From the NCBI RefSeq assembly GCF_036227325.1, contig NZ_CP109467.1, forward strand, positions 3,720,001 through 3,784,000: a stretch of DNA of 64,000 bases. The letters run 5' to 3'. How positions within the stretch are numbered: the first letter of the stretch is position 1; each line of letters starts with the position of its first letter. Both the position numbers and the translations under genes were made by a program. Origin of the DNA: Streptomyces sp. NBC_01465 (GTDB lineage Bacteria > Actinomycetota > Actinomycetes > Streptomycetales > Streptomycetaceae). Below, piece after piece: positions 33,922 to 41,209 of the stretch. The notes beneath the pieces are model-generated. The model saw only the letters and a list, made by a program, of their open reading frames with translations. It had not been told where the DNA came from and did no database searches.

Positions 33922-33938
33922 TGTGTCTTCATGACACA
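33922..33938. promoter_or_regulatory. Inverted repeat over the Xre gene start codon
   Basis: TGTGTC-TTCAT-GACACA is perfect in both 6-bp arms, and the start codon lies partly in its spacer. A second short repeat, TTAG-GAAAG-CTAA, precedes it at 33910-33922. TAATGT at 33919-33924 could be a -10 box for a leaderless transcript. Binding here by the Xre protein would block its own and the integrase expression. Confidence 0.45.
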
Positions 33939-34617
33939 ACACGATTCCGATGCTGAGTACGAGGACGATGACGACGTCCCCGAGTGGACCGACCACGTCA
34001 TGGCCACCGTGGCCGCAGAGGTCCGACGCCGAAGGAAGGAGCTGCGCATGAGCGCCCAGGACCTCGCCGAGCGATGTGAAGAGCTCGGCCACCCCATCCC
34101 GCGCAACGTCATCGCCAACATGGAATCCGGCCGCCGCTCCAACCTGCCCCTGGTCGACGTCATGGTCCTGGCCAAAGCCCTGCGCACCAACCCGATCTGC
34201 CTCATCTACCCGATCGGGTACATCCCCGAAGTCCAGCGACTCCCCTACGAGGACCGCATCGCCCCCTGGAACGCCATGACCTGGTTCATCGCCCAGGACA
34301 ACGGCTCCCTGGCCGACCGCGACATGCTCCGCTACCAGCAAGAACACATCCAGGCCATCGCCGCGGCGCGCTCCGCGATCGCCAGCGAGAGCTACGCGCA
34401 GTACGCGGTCAACCGGGCAACCGATGCCACCCAACGAGCGAAGGCCCTACGCGAACAGGCCACCAGCCTGGAGCAGATCGAAAACGCCAAGCAACGCCTG
34501 CGCGTAGCCCGCTCCTTCATCCGCCGAGACCGCGGCCTCCTCCCCTACCTGCCACCCGAACTCACCGACATCGACCCACCCGAAACCGACGACGACACCG
34601 AGGAGTTTGACCTTTGA
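33931..34617 (+). CDS. Xre-family regulator upstream of the integrase
   Basis: The 228-residue product has an acidic N-terminus (EYEDDDDVPEW). A helix-turn-helix follows: VRRRRKELRMSAQDLAERCE and HPIPRNVIANMESGRRSNL at about 33-75. The rest is helical up to an acidic C-terminus. The integrase start overlaps its stop (TTGA), so the two are coupled. Such Xre-int pairs let the element tie integration and excision to the repressor state. A palindrome over its start codon suggests autoregulation. Confidence 0.85.
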   Translation: MTQHDSDAEYEDDDDVPEWTDHVMATVAAEVRRRRKELRMSAQDLAERCEELGHPIPRNVIANMESGRRSNLPLVDVMVLAKALRTNPICLIYPIGYIPEVQRLPYEDRIAPWNAMTWFIAQDNGSLADRDMLRYQQEHIQAIAAARSAIASESYAQYAVNRATDATQRAKALREQATSLEQIENAKQRLRVARSFIRRDRGLLPYLPPELTDIDPPETDDDTEEFDL

Positions 34618-36209
34618 AGGGCTCTGCCTACCGCCGCTGTTCCTGCCGTGACCCGAAGTCCGGCAAGGAGCTCGGCACTTCCTGCCCCAAGCGCAACAGC
34701 AGGAACCACTGCACCTACTCCATACGCCAGGAGCTGCCGCCGCGCGAAGACGGCAGCCGCAGGTCCTTCGCCCGTGGCGGCTACGACAGCCGCAAGGCCG
34801 CCCAGGCCGACCTCGACCATGTCCGCGCTCTCCTCGGCCTGGCCAAGTCGGATGATCCCGAGGGCATCGAGCTCCTTGCCGCGATGCTGGCGGAGGTCAG
34901 CAGCGAGAAGGTTCCCCTGCCACAGGTCGAGGAGACGAGGCGGCGTCTCAACGCCGGCCAGGACCTCATCGGCAGCCTGACGGTGAGCGAGTGGCTCGAC
35001 CAGTGGCTGGCGGGCAAGCGCATACGGAAGTCCGGCCTGAACCGCTACGAGACCGACATCCGCATGCACCTCAAGCCGCGCATAGGGAGCCGGCGCCTCG
35101 ACCGGCTGCGCGTCAGCCACCTCAGCGAGATGTTCACCGACATCCGCGACGCCAACGCCCAGATCCTGGAGCAGAACGCCCAACGGCGAACTGCGATCGA
35201 CGAGTTGGCGGCAGTGCCGTGGAAGGGGACGGACAATCGCGCCCGCCGCAAGGCGATGAAGGCCGCTATCGATGCGATGCCGCCCTTCCGGCGCATCACT
35301 GGCCCCTCCACCCGCCAGCACATCAAGGCAACGCTGCGCGCCGCACTGAACGATGCGATCGGTCAGCAGATCATCACCTTCAACCCGGCCGCCCACGTCG
35401 AGATCGACTCCGTACGCAAGCCGAAGGCTCTTGTCTGGACGGACGAGCGCGTCGCCAAGTGGCAGCAGACCGGCGAGAAGCCGTCTCCCGTCATGGTCTG
35501 GACGCCCGAACAGACCGGCGCCTTCCTCGACTTCGTCGCCACCGACCGGCTGTACGCCATGTGGCACCTGATCGCCTTCCGCGGCCTGCGACGCGGCGAG
35601 GCATGCGGCCAGCCCTGGTCGGAGACCAACCTCGACATCCACTCCCTCACCGTCTCCTCCCAACTCGTCCAGGACGGATGGGAGGTCGAGACGTCCGAGC
35701 CCAAGACCGACAGCGGCTTCCGCGTCGTAGCGCTCGACGACGACACCGTCGAGGTCCTGGAGCGCCACCGCAAGCAGCAGGACGCGGACCGCGAGGAGTG
35801 GGCGACGGCCTGGGTGGACACCGGCCTGGTCTTCACTCAGGCCGATGGCTCCTGGCTCCACCCCGGCAAGGTGACCGACCTCTTCGAGCGCCTCGTCGCC
35901 GCCTCTGGTCTTCCGCCGATCCGGCTTCACGACCTCCGGCACGGTGCGGCCACGCTCATGCTCGCCGCCGGCATCGACGTCAAGATCGTCTCCGACACCC
36001 TCGGGCACAGCGACACCCGCATCACGCGGGACATCTACCAGAGCGTCCTGCCCCACGTCGGCAAGAGCGCGGCCGAGGCCACCGCCAAGCTGGTCCCCCT
36101 CCAGCGCAGGACCGAGGCCGAGCAGGCGGCCCGCAAGGCCGCGAAGGCCGCCAAGAAGGCGAAGGCCATGAGCAAGAAGAAGGGCAAGGCGAAGAGGCCC
36201 AAGAAGTAG
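34614..36209 (+). CDS. int: Tyrosine site-specific integrase of the tRNA-Thr element
   Basis: TTG 34614 has GAGGAG 8 bp upstream and overlaps the Xre stop, giving 531 residues. The N-terminus carries a Cys-rich arm-binding part (RRCSCRDPKSGKELGTSC) and a core-binding domain at about 125-290. The catalytic domain shows Arg in AFRGLRRGEACG, HDLRHGAAT, LGHSDTRITRDIY and the nucleophile Tyr near residue 475. The tail is Lys/Ala-rich. It lies 78 bp from the att copy joined to the intact tRNA-Thr, the normal position for an integrase that targets that tRNA. Confidence 0.93.
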   Translation: MKGSAYRRCSCRDPKSGKELGTSCPKRNSRNHCTYSIRQELPPREDGSRRSFARGGYDSRKAAQADLDHVRALLGLAKSDDPEGIELLAAMLAEVSSEKVPLPQVEETRRRLNAGQDLIGSLTVSEWLDQWLAGKRIRKSGLNRYETDIRMHLKPRIGSRRLDRLRVSHLSEMFTDIRDANAQILEQNAQRRTAIDELAAVPWKGTDNRARRKAMKAAIDAMPPFRRITGPSTRQHIKATLRAALNDAIGQQIITFNPAAHVEIDSVRKPKALVWTDERVAKWQQTGEKPSPVMVWTPEQTGAFLDFVATDRLYAMWHLIAFRGLRRGEACGQPWSETNLDIHSLTVSSQLVQDGWEVETSEPKTDSGFRVVALDDDTVEVLERHRKQQDADREEWATAWVDTGLVFTQADGSWLHPGKVTDLFERLVAASGLPPIRLHDLRHGAATLMLAAGIDVKIVSDTLGHSDTRITRDIYQSVLPHVGKSAAEATAKLVPLQRRTEAEQAARKAAKAAKKAKAMSKKKGKAKRPKK

Positions 36210-36224
36210 ATCGCCGAGCCCTCC

Positions 36225-36244
36225 GCTCACGCATCGCTCACGCA
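36225..36244 (+). repeat. Paired GCTCACGCA repeats, candidate right-arm integrase sites
   Basis: Copies at 36225-36233 and 36236-36244 (11-bp period) lie just after the integrase stop and about 44 bp from the att repeat. They match the left-arm pair at 9906-9925. Confidence 0.6.
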
Positions 36245-36287
36245 AGCCCTTCCACGGCATCCCCGTCGTGCGGCTCGGCGCGCCCCG

Positions 36288-36378
36288 GGCATGAAAAAAC
36301 CCCAGGTCACGGCGAGTGAGTCCTGGGGTGATTCCGAGCCGCCTTCGGGATTCGAACCCGAGACCTACGCATTACGAG
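36288..36378 (+). repeat. att repeat copy 4, fused to the intact tRNA-Thr
   Basis: This copy includes the tRNA terminator and the tRNA 3' 41 nt, and here alone the sequence continues into a complete tRNA. It is the right end of the 26.6-kb element and the reconstituted attachment site. Confidence 0.88.
36300..36328 (-). terminator. tRNA-Thr rho-independent terminator
   Basis: On the minus strand, CCCCAGG and CCTGGGG form a 7-bp stem followed by six T residues, 9 nt after the tRNA 3' end. The same hairpin is carried by all four att copies. Confidence 0.85.
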
Positions 36379-36410
36379 TGCGTTGCTCTGGCCAACTGAG
36401 CTAAGGCGGC
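36338..36410 (-). tRNA. tRNA-Thr (anticodon CGT)
   Basis: The 73-nt cloverleaf has acceptor stem GCCGCCT/AGGCGGC, D arm GCTC...GAGC, anticodon stem ACGCA/TGCGT with loop CTCGTAA, and T arm TCGGG-TTCGAAT-CCCGA. The anticodon CGT reads ACG threonine codons. CCA is not encoded. It is the target of the adjacent integrase; its 3' part is duplicated at the other three att copies. Confidence 0.95.
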
Positions 36411-36508
36411 GCGCCGTCTTCCACACCATGGTGCGGTCAGCAGCGGGGCCAAGTCTACAGGGTTTAACACCGTGCTCCGGACCACCCCCGGATCACCTCC
36501 GCCCCAGG

Positions 36509-37975
36509 TCAGCCGCAGAGGCCCCGGGCTCCCGGATCGCACGGGTAGTTGCCTGCCGCGGTGATCGCCGATTCGCCGTGCGGGCCTGCCAGGCGGTCCA
36601 GGAAGGCGGCGGCCGGGGAGCCTGCGGGCGGGCGGCCGCGGGTGTAGGCGTACTCGATGGACCAGTACGGGTAGCGGCCCGATTTCAGGGCGTCGAGCGA
36701 CGGGGTCACCCGGTTCAGCGCCACGGCGAGGGTGTGCGCGCGGGCAGTGGAGGCGGCCGCTCCGGCGTCCGCGTAGCCGATGGCGCCGGGGGTGGTGTCC
36801 ACCGCGGTGAGGAGTTCGTCCGTGGTGGGGCGTTCGCAGCGGATCGTGGGGAGGGAGAGGTCGCGGTCGGCCTTACGGCAGTCGCCCGAGGTCGTCGGGG
36901 GTTCCGGGTGGTTGGCGAGGATCTTGGACTCGAATATCTGGCGGCTGCCGGAGTCGCCGTTGCGGCCCACCAGGCGTACGGGGAGGTCCGCGCCGCCCAG
37001 GGCCTTCCAGTTGCGGACGCGGCCCGCGTAGAGGTCGCGTAGCTGCGGGAGCGTGAGGCTGTCGATCTTCGCCGAGCGGTTGACCACCACCCGGAAGACC
37101 GTGACCGCCACCGGGGCGCCGGTCAGGCCCGACTCGTTGCCCGGCAGACGGGTGTCGCTGAAGGCGATCCGGGCGGACGTGGTGACCGAGCGGATGCCCG
37201 CCGCGCTGCCGTCCAGCTCGACCTTGATCTCGGGGGCGTGCGGGCAGGCGGCGGCGTACGACGTCACCGCGCGGTCCAGGACCGGCTTGAAGGCGGTGGA
37301 GCCGGTGACCGTGAGGGGGCCGCTCGGGCAGCTGGAAGGGGCGGCGGAGCGCGGGGCCGCCACGTAACCGGCCAGGAAACCCAGGCCCAGGGTGAGCAGC
37401 AGGGCGGAGTTGCGGAACGCCTTGGCGCGCTCCAGGCGGGCATGGCCGCGGACGATGTCGCCCCCGCCTATATGGCCGTTGAGGCGGATGTCGCCGCCGT
37501 GCGGGCCGTCGAGGAGCATCAGGAGCTTGAAGTGGTCCTTGCGCTTCATCGCGAAGCGCGGGATCGGCAGCCGCTCGCCCGTGGCGTGCAGGCCCGGCGG
37601 GCTGCGCAGGGTGTCGAGGAGGACGTCGCGCTCGACCTCGACCGGCTCGACGTGGATGAGGGTGCGGCCGGGGAACCGTACGTACAGCGAATGCTCTATG
37701 TCCTCGGTGCGGAGCTCCTGGAAGCCGACGTTCTCGATCCGCAGGAGGACGAGGCTGGCCGATTCGCCCGGGGAGCCGTCCGAGGGGCCCGTGCCGGGCG
37801 GGCGGAGGCGGACCGCGCCGCCGGGGCCGTCACGGATGATGCTGATGGGGATGTTGAGCTGGACGCGGTACGCGATGCGGTGGCGCAGGCGGTAGTACTG
37901 CCACAGGCCCGTGCAGGCCGAGGCGAGGACGGTCGCGATGACCGCCCAGAGCGCCTGGGTGAGTTCCGTCGACAT
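36509..37975 (-). CDS. Membrane-anchored PstS-like substrate-binding protein
   Basis: The 488-residue product has an N-terminal membrane helix (LTQALWAVIATVLASACTGLW), a beta-rich cytosolic part to about 185, and a second helix (NSALLLTLGLGFLAGYVAAP). The C-terminal half is a PBP-like domain with phosphate-binding signatures (LTVTGSTAFKPVLDRA, GSAAGIRSV, RNGDSGSRQIFES, GAIGYADAG). It is probably a sensor or scavenging binding protein, not a classical lipoprotein PstS, because there is no lipobox. It is the first core gene beyond the tRNA. Confidence 0.8.
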   Translation of the reverse strand: MSTELTQALWAVIATVLASACTGLWQYYRLRHRIAYRVQLNIPISIIRDGPGGAVRLRPPGTGPSDGSPGESASLVLLRIENVGFQELRTEDIEHSLYVRFPGRTLIHVEPVEVERDVLLDTLRSPPGLHATGERLPIPRFAMKRKDHFKLLMLLDGPHGGDIRLNGHIGGGDIVRGHARLERAKAFRNSALLLTLGLGFLAGYVAAPRSAAPSSCPSGPLTVTGSTAFKPVLDRAVTSYAAACPHAPEIKVELDGSAAGIRSVTTSARIAFSDTRLPGNESGLTGAPVAVTVFRVVVNRSAKIDSLTLPQLRDLYAGRVRNWKALGGADLPVRLVGRNGDSGSRQIFESKILANHPEPPTTSGDCRKADRDLSLPTIRCERPTTDELLTAVDTTPGAIGYADAGAAASTARAHTLAVALNRVTPSLDALKSGRYPYWSIEYAYTRGRPPAGSPAAAFLDRLAGPHGESAITAAGNYPCDPGARGLCG

Positions 37976-38032
37976 CCCCTAATCCCCCGAATTCCCCGTC
38001 CCCCTGTGCCGAGAGGGTCGACGGTAATCGGC

Positions 38033-38079
38033 GGAACTCCCGCCCCAGCGGCCCCTGAGGGGCCGGGAGCGGGAGTTCC
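38033..38079. terminator. Hairpin after the Tap-like peptidase gene
   Basis: GGAACTCCCGC pairs with GCGGGAGTTCC (11 bp), with an inner GGCCCC-TGAG-GGGCC stem. It lies just past the stop of the minus-strand peptidase gene. Confidence 0.65.
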
Positions 38080-38109
38080 GGAGAGTTTTGAGGGTGCGTC
38101 AGCTTCCGT

Positions 38110-39660
38110 TCACCGGCAGGTCTTCCCGTCCGCCGGAACCTTGCCTTCCAGGAGGTAGGTGTTGATCGCCGTGTCGATGCAGTCGCTGCCGCGGCCGTAC
38201 GCCGTGTGGCCGTCCCCCTCGTACGTGAGGAGCGTGCCCGAATCCAGCTGCGCGGCAAGGGACTTGGCCCACTTGTACGGGGTCGCCGGGTCGCGGGTCG
38301 TGCCCACCACCACGATCGGGGCGGCGCCCTTCGCCGCGATGCGGTGCGGGCTGCCGGTCGCCGGGGTCGGCCAGTACGTGCAGTTCAAGGAGGCCCAGGC
38401 GAAGCCCTCGCCGAAGACCGGGGAGGCCTTCTCGAAGGAGGGCAGGGCCAGGGTGACGGCGTCGGGGCCGGTGAAGGAGGGCGGCGAGTCGAGGCAGTTG
38501 ACGGCGGCGTTGGCGAACATCAGGTTCGAGTAACTGCCGTTCTCCTGGCGCTCGTAGTAGGAGTCCGCGAGGGAGAGCAGGCCGGCGCCGTCGTCGTTCA
38601 TCGCGCGGGTGAGGGCGGCGCGCAGCTCGGGCCAGGCGGCCTCGTCGTACATCGCGGCGATCACACCGGTGGTGGCGAGGGATTCGCCGAGCGTGCGCGA
38701 CTGGCCGGTGGGGACGGGCTGCGCGTCGAGCTTCTTGAAGAACGCCTTCAGGTTCGCCGACGCGTCCGCCACGGACGTGGTGCCCAGCGGGCAGTCCTTG
38801 TGCGTGATGCAGTCCGCGGCAAAGGACTTGAAGGCGGTCTCGAAGCCGGCCGTCTGGTCGCGGTTCATCTCGATGGCGGGCAGCGAGGGGTCCATCGCGC
38901 CGTCCAGGACGAGGCGGCCGACGCGGTCGGGGAAGAGCTCGGCGTAGGTCGCGCCGAGGAAGGTGCCGTACGAGGCGCCGAGGTAGTGGAGCTTGTCGTC
39001 GCCGAGCACCGCCCTGAGGATGTCCATGTCGCGGGCCGCCTCGACCGTGGAGACATGGGGCAGGACGGTGGCGGAGCGCTTCTCGCAGCCCTTCGCGAAG
39101 TCCTTGAGGGACGTGGTGAGTTGGCGGGTCTCCGCCGCGTCGTCCGGGGTCTGGTCGACCTCCGTGTACGCGTCCATCTCCTTGCCCGTCAGGCATTCGA
39201 CGGGCTCGCTGCGGGCCACACCGCGCGGGTCGACGGCCACCATGTCGTAGCGCGCCCGGACCTGGGCGGGGTAGCCGATCCCCGCGTACCCCTGGAGGTA
39301 GTCGACCGCCGAGCCGCCGGGGCCGCCCGGATTGACCAACAGCGAGCCGATCTTCTTCCCCGGGCCCGTGGCCTTCTTCCGGGAGACGGCGAGCTTGATG
39401 TCGCCCGAGGCGCGCTGGGAGTAGTCGAGCGGGGCCTTCATGGTGGAGCACTCGAAACCAGGGGCGCCGCAGTCGCGCCAGGTCAGCTTCTGCGCGTAGT
39501 ACGTGGCGAGGGCGGCGGCCGGAGCCGCCTTGGACGACCCGGTCGCGGTCGCCGACGCCGAGGCGCTCGGGGTCGAACTCCCCGACGTACAGCCGGAGAT
39601 GAGCAGGCCGGCCGTGGCCAGCGTGGTCGCGAGGGTGGAGAGCAGGCGCCTGGTGTCCAT
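38110..39660 (-). CDS. Tap/SlpD-like secreted alpha/beta-hydrolase lipoprotein
   Basis: ATG 39658-39660 gives 516 residues with a lipoprotein signal (LATAGLLISGC, lipobox LISGC) and a Ser/Ala-rich linker. The hydrolase domain shows the oxyanion segment LLVNPGGPGGSAVDYL, then RYDMVAVDPRGVARSEPVEC and the nucleophile elbow LGASYGTFLGATYAEL. A C-terminal Tap-type domain follows (VVVGTTRDPATPYKWAKSLA, then YEGDGHTAYGRGSDC with the catalytic His). It is related to mycelium-associated tripeptidyl aminopeptidases (SlpD/SlpE) of Streptomyces lividans and acts on the outer membrane face. Confidence 0.88.
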   Translation of the reverse strand: MDTRRLLSTLATTLATAGLLISGCTSGSSTPSASASATATGSSKAAPAAALATYYAQKLTWRDCGAPGFECSTMKAPLDYSQRASGDIKLAVSRKKATGPGKKIGSLLVNPGGPGGSAVDYLQGYAGIGYPAQVRARYDMVAVDPRGVARSEPVECLTGKEMDAYTEVDQTPDDAAETRQLTTSLKDFAKGCEKRSATVLPHVSTVEAARDMDILRAVLGDDKLHYLGASYGTFLGATYAELFPDRVGRLVLDGAMDPSLPAIEMNRDQTAGFETAFKSFAADCITHKDCPLGTTSVADASANLKAFFKKLDAQPVPTGQSRTLGESLATTGVIAAMYDEAAWPELRAALTRAMNDDGAGLLSLADSYYERQENGSYSNLMFANAAVNCLDSPPSFTGPDAVTLALPSFEKASPVFGEGFAWASLNCTYWPTPATGSPHRIAAKGAAPIVVVGTTRDPATPYKWAKSLAAQLDSGTLLTYEGDGHTAYGRGSDCIDTAINTYLLEGKVPADGKTCR

Positions 39661-39753
39661 CCCCGGAGCGTAGTCGGCTGCTGACGGGCGGTGCGCGTTC
39701 GCGCTCGTACGAGTGAGACGGTCAACGCCTCCCACCTGGCGTCGGCCCGCGCG

Positions 39754-40965
39754 TCAGCCCGCGCGCAGCGCCACCGCCATCGCCTCGACCGCCAGGAGCG
39801 GGGCCACGTTCCGGTCCAGGGCGCGGCGGCAGGCGGTGATCGCCTCGATGCGGCGCAGGGTGCGCTCGGGGCCCGAGGCGCGGGCGATCCGGTCGAGGGA
39901 GTCGCGTACGTCCTCGTTGGAGATGGCCACTCCGGAGCGGAACTGCAGGGCCAGCACGTCCCGGTAGAAGCCGGTGAGATCGGTCAGGGCGAGGTCGAGA
40001 CTGTCGCGCTGCGTACGGGTCTTGCGGCGCTTCTGCCGGTCCTCCAGCTCCTTCATCGCCCCTGCGGTGCCGCGGGGCATCCGGCCCCCCGCGGACGCGC
40101 CGAGCGCAGCCTTCAGATCCTCGGTCTCCTTCTCGTCGACCTCCTCCGCCATCTGCTTGGCGTCGTCGCTCGCCGCGTCGATCAGCTCCTGGGCGGCCTT
40201 GAGACAGCCGCCGATGTCCTCGACGCGGAGCGGCATCTTGAGGACGGCGGCACGCCGGGCCTTGGTGCGGTCGTCGGTGGCGAGGCGGCGGGCGCGCCCG
40301 ATGTGCCCCTGGGTGGCGCGGGACGCGGCGAGCGCCGCCTGCGGGTCGATGCCGTCACGGCGGACGAGCAGGTCGGCGACGGCTTCGACGGGCGGCGTAC
40401 GGAGCGTGAGGTGGCGGCAGCGGGAGCGGATGGTGGGCAGCACGTCCTCCAGGGAGGGCGCGCAGAGCAGCCAGACCGTACGGGGAGCGGGCTCCTCGAC
40501 GGCCTTGAGAAGGACGTTGCCCGCGCCCTCGGTGAGGCGGTCGGCGTCCTCCAGGACGATGACCTGCCAGCGGCCCGTGGCCGGGGAGAGCTGGGCGCGG
40601 CGGACCAGGTCGCGGGTCTCCTTCACACCGATGGAGAGGAGGTCGGTACGGACGACCTCGACATCGGCATGGCTGCCCACCATGGCGGTGTGACACCCGT
40701 CGCAGAACCCGCAGCCGGGGGCGCCGCCGAGGGCACGGTCGGGGCTGACGCACTGCAGGGCGGCGGCGAAGGCACGGGCTGCGGTGGACCGCCCGGACCC
40801 CGGCGGCCCGGTGAAGAGCCAGGCGTGGGTCATCGTCGACTTGGACACGTCGGGGGCGGTCCCGCCGGTGGCCGCGGCGGTGACGAGCGCGTCGGCGTCG
40901 CGGGCGGCGGAGGCCAGCTGCGCCTGGACCCGGTCCTGCCCGACGAGGTCGTCCCATACGGCCAT
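39754..40965 (-). CDS. holB: DNA polymerase III delta' subunit
   Basis: ATG 40963-40965 with AAAGGGG upstream gives 403 residues. The clamp-loader AAA+ core includes FTGPPGSGRSTAARAFA (P-loop), a zinc-binding CGFCDGC, LEDADRLTEGAGNVLLKAVE and RSRCRHLTLRTPP. The C-terminal helical part belongs to the delta' collar. It helps load the beta clamp during replication. It sits next to the thymidylate kinase gene, a common bacterial tmk-holB order. Confidence 0.9.
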   Translation of the reverse strand: MAVWDDLVGQDRVQAQLASAARDADALVTAAATGGTAPDVSKSTMTHAWLFTGPPGSGRSTAARAFAAALQCVSPDRALGGAPGCGFCDGCHTAMVGSHADVEVVRTDLLSIGVKETRDLVRRAQLSPATGRWQVIVLEDADRLTEGAGNVLLKAVEEPAPRTVWLLCAPSLEDVLPTIRSRCRHLTLRTPPVEAVADLLVRRDGIDPQAALAASRATQGHIGRARRLATDDRTKARRAAVLKMPLRVEDIGGCLKAAQELIDAASDDAKQMAEEVDEKETEDLKAALGASAGGRMPRGTAGAMKELEDRQKRRKTRTQRDSLDLALTDLTGFYRDVLALQFRSGVAISNEDVRDSLDRIARASGPERTLRRIEAITACRRALDRNVAPLLAVEAMAVALRAG

Positions 40966-41047
40966 GGTGGTCGCCCCTTTGGTGGCTCTGCTGGTGCGTT
41001 GTGCGTTGCTACGGGTCCCATTGTGGGGCAGGGGTCTGACAATCGGG

Positions 41048-41167
41048 GACGGGCTGAATTTCAGCCCGTCCGGCGCTTGAGGACACGCGGCCGAAGGTCG
41101 CGTACGGGGGCGCAGGGGGCGAAGCCCCCGCAAGCGGGGTCCCGGGGGTCTGGGGCGGAGCCCCAGC
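41048..41167. repeat. Streptomyces-type extragenic palindromic repeats
   Basis: A palindrome GACGGGCTGAA-T-TTCAGCCCGTC (41048-41070) is followed by GGGGGC-GAA-GCCCCC and CTGGGGC-GGA-GCCCCAG hairpins. The same motif family (CCGTCCGGCGnTTGAGGAC, then hairpins with GNA loops) recurs near 44353-44417. These are dispersed intergenic repeats and may terminate the tmk transcript. Confidence 0.6.
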
Positions 41168-41209
41168 TTCGGGAAGGGGCGGGATCGGGGAAAACCTCCC
41201 CGCCCCCGA

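Noticed and set aside
34614..36209. Serine recombinase alternative for the integrase
   Set aside because: The HxLRH, LGH and terminal Tyr motifs define a tyrosine recombinase; no resolvase N-terminal motif is present.
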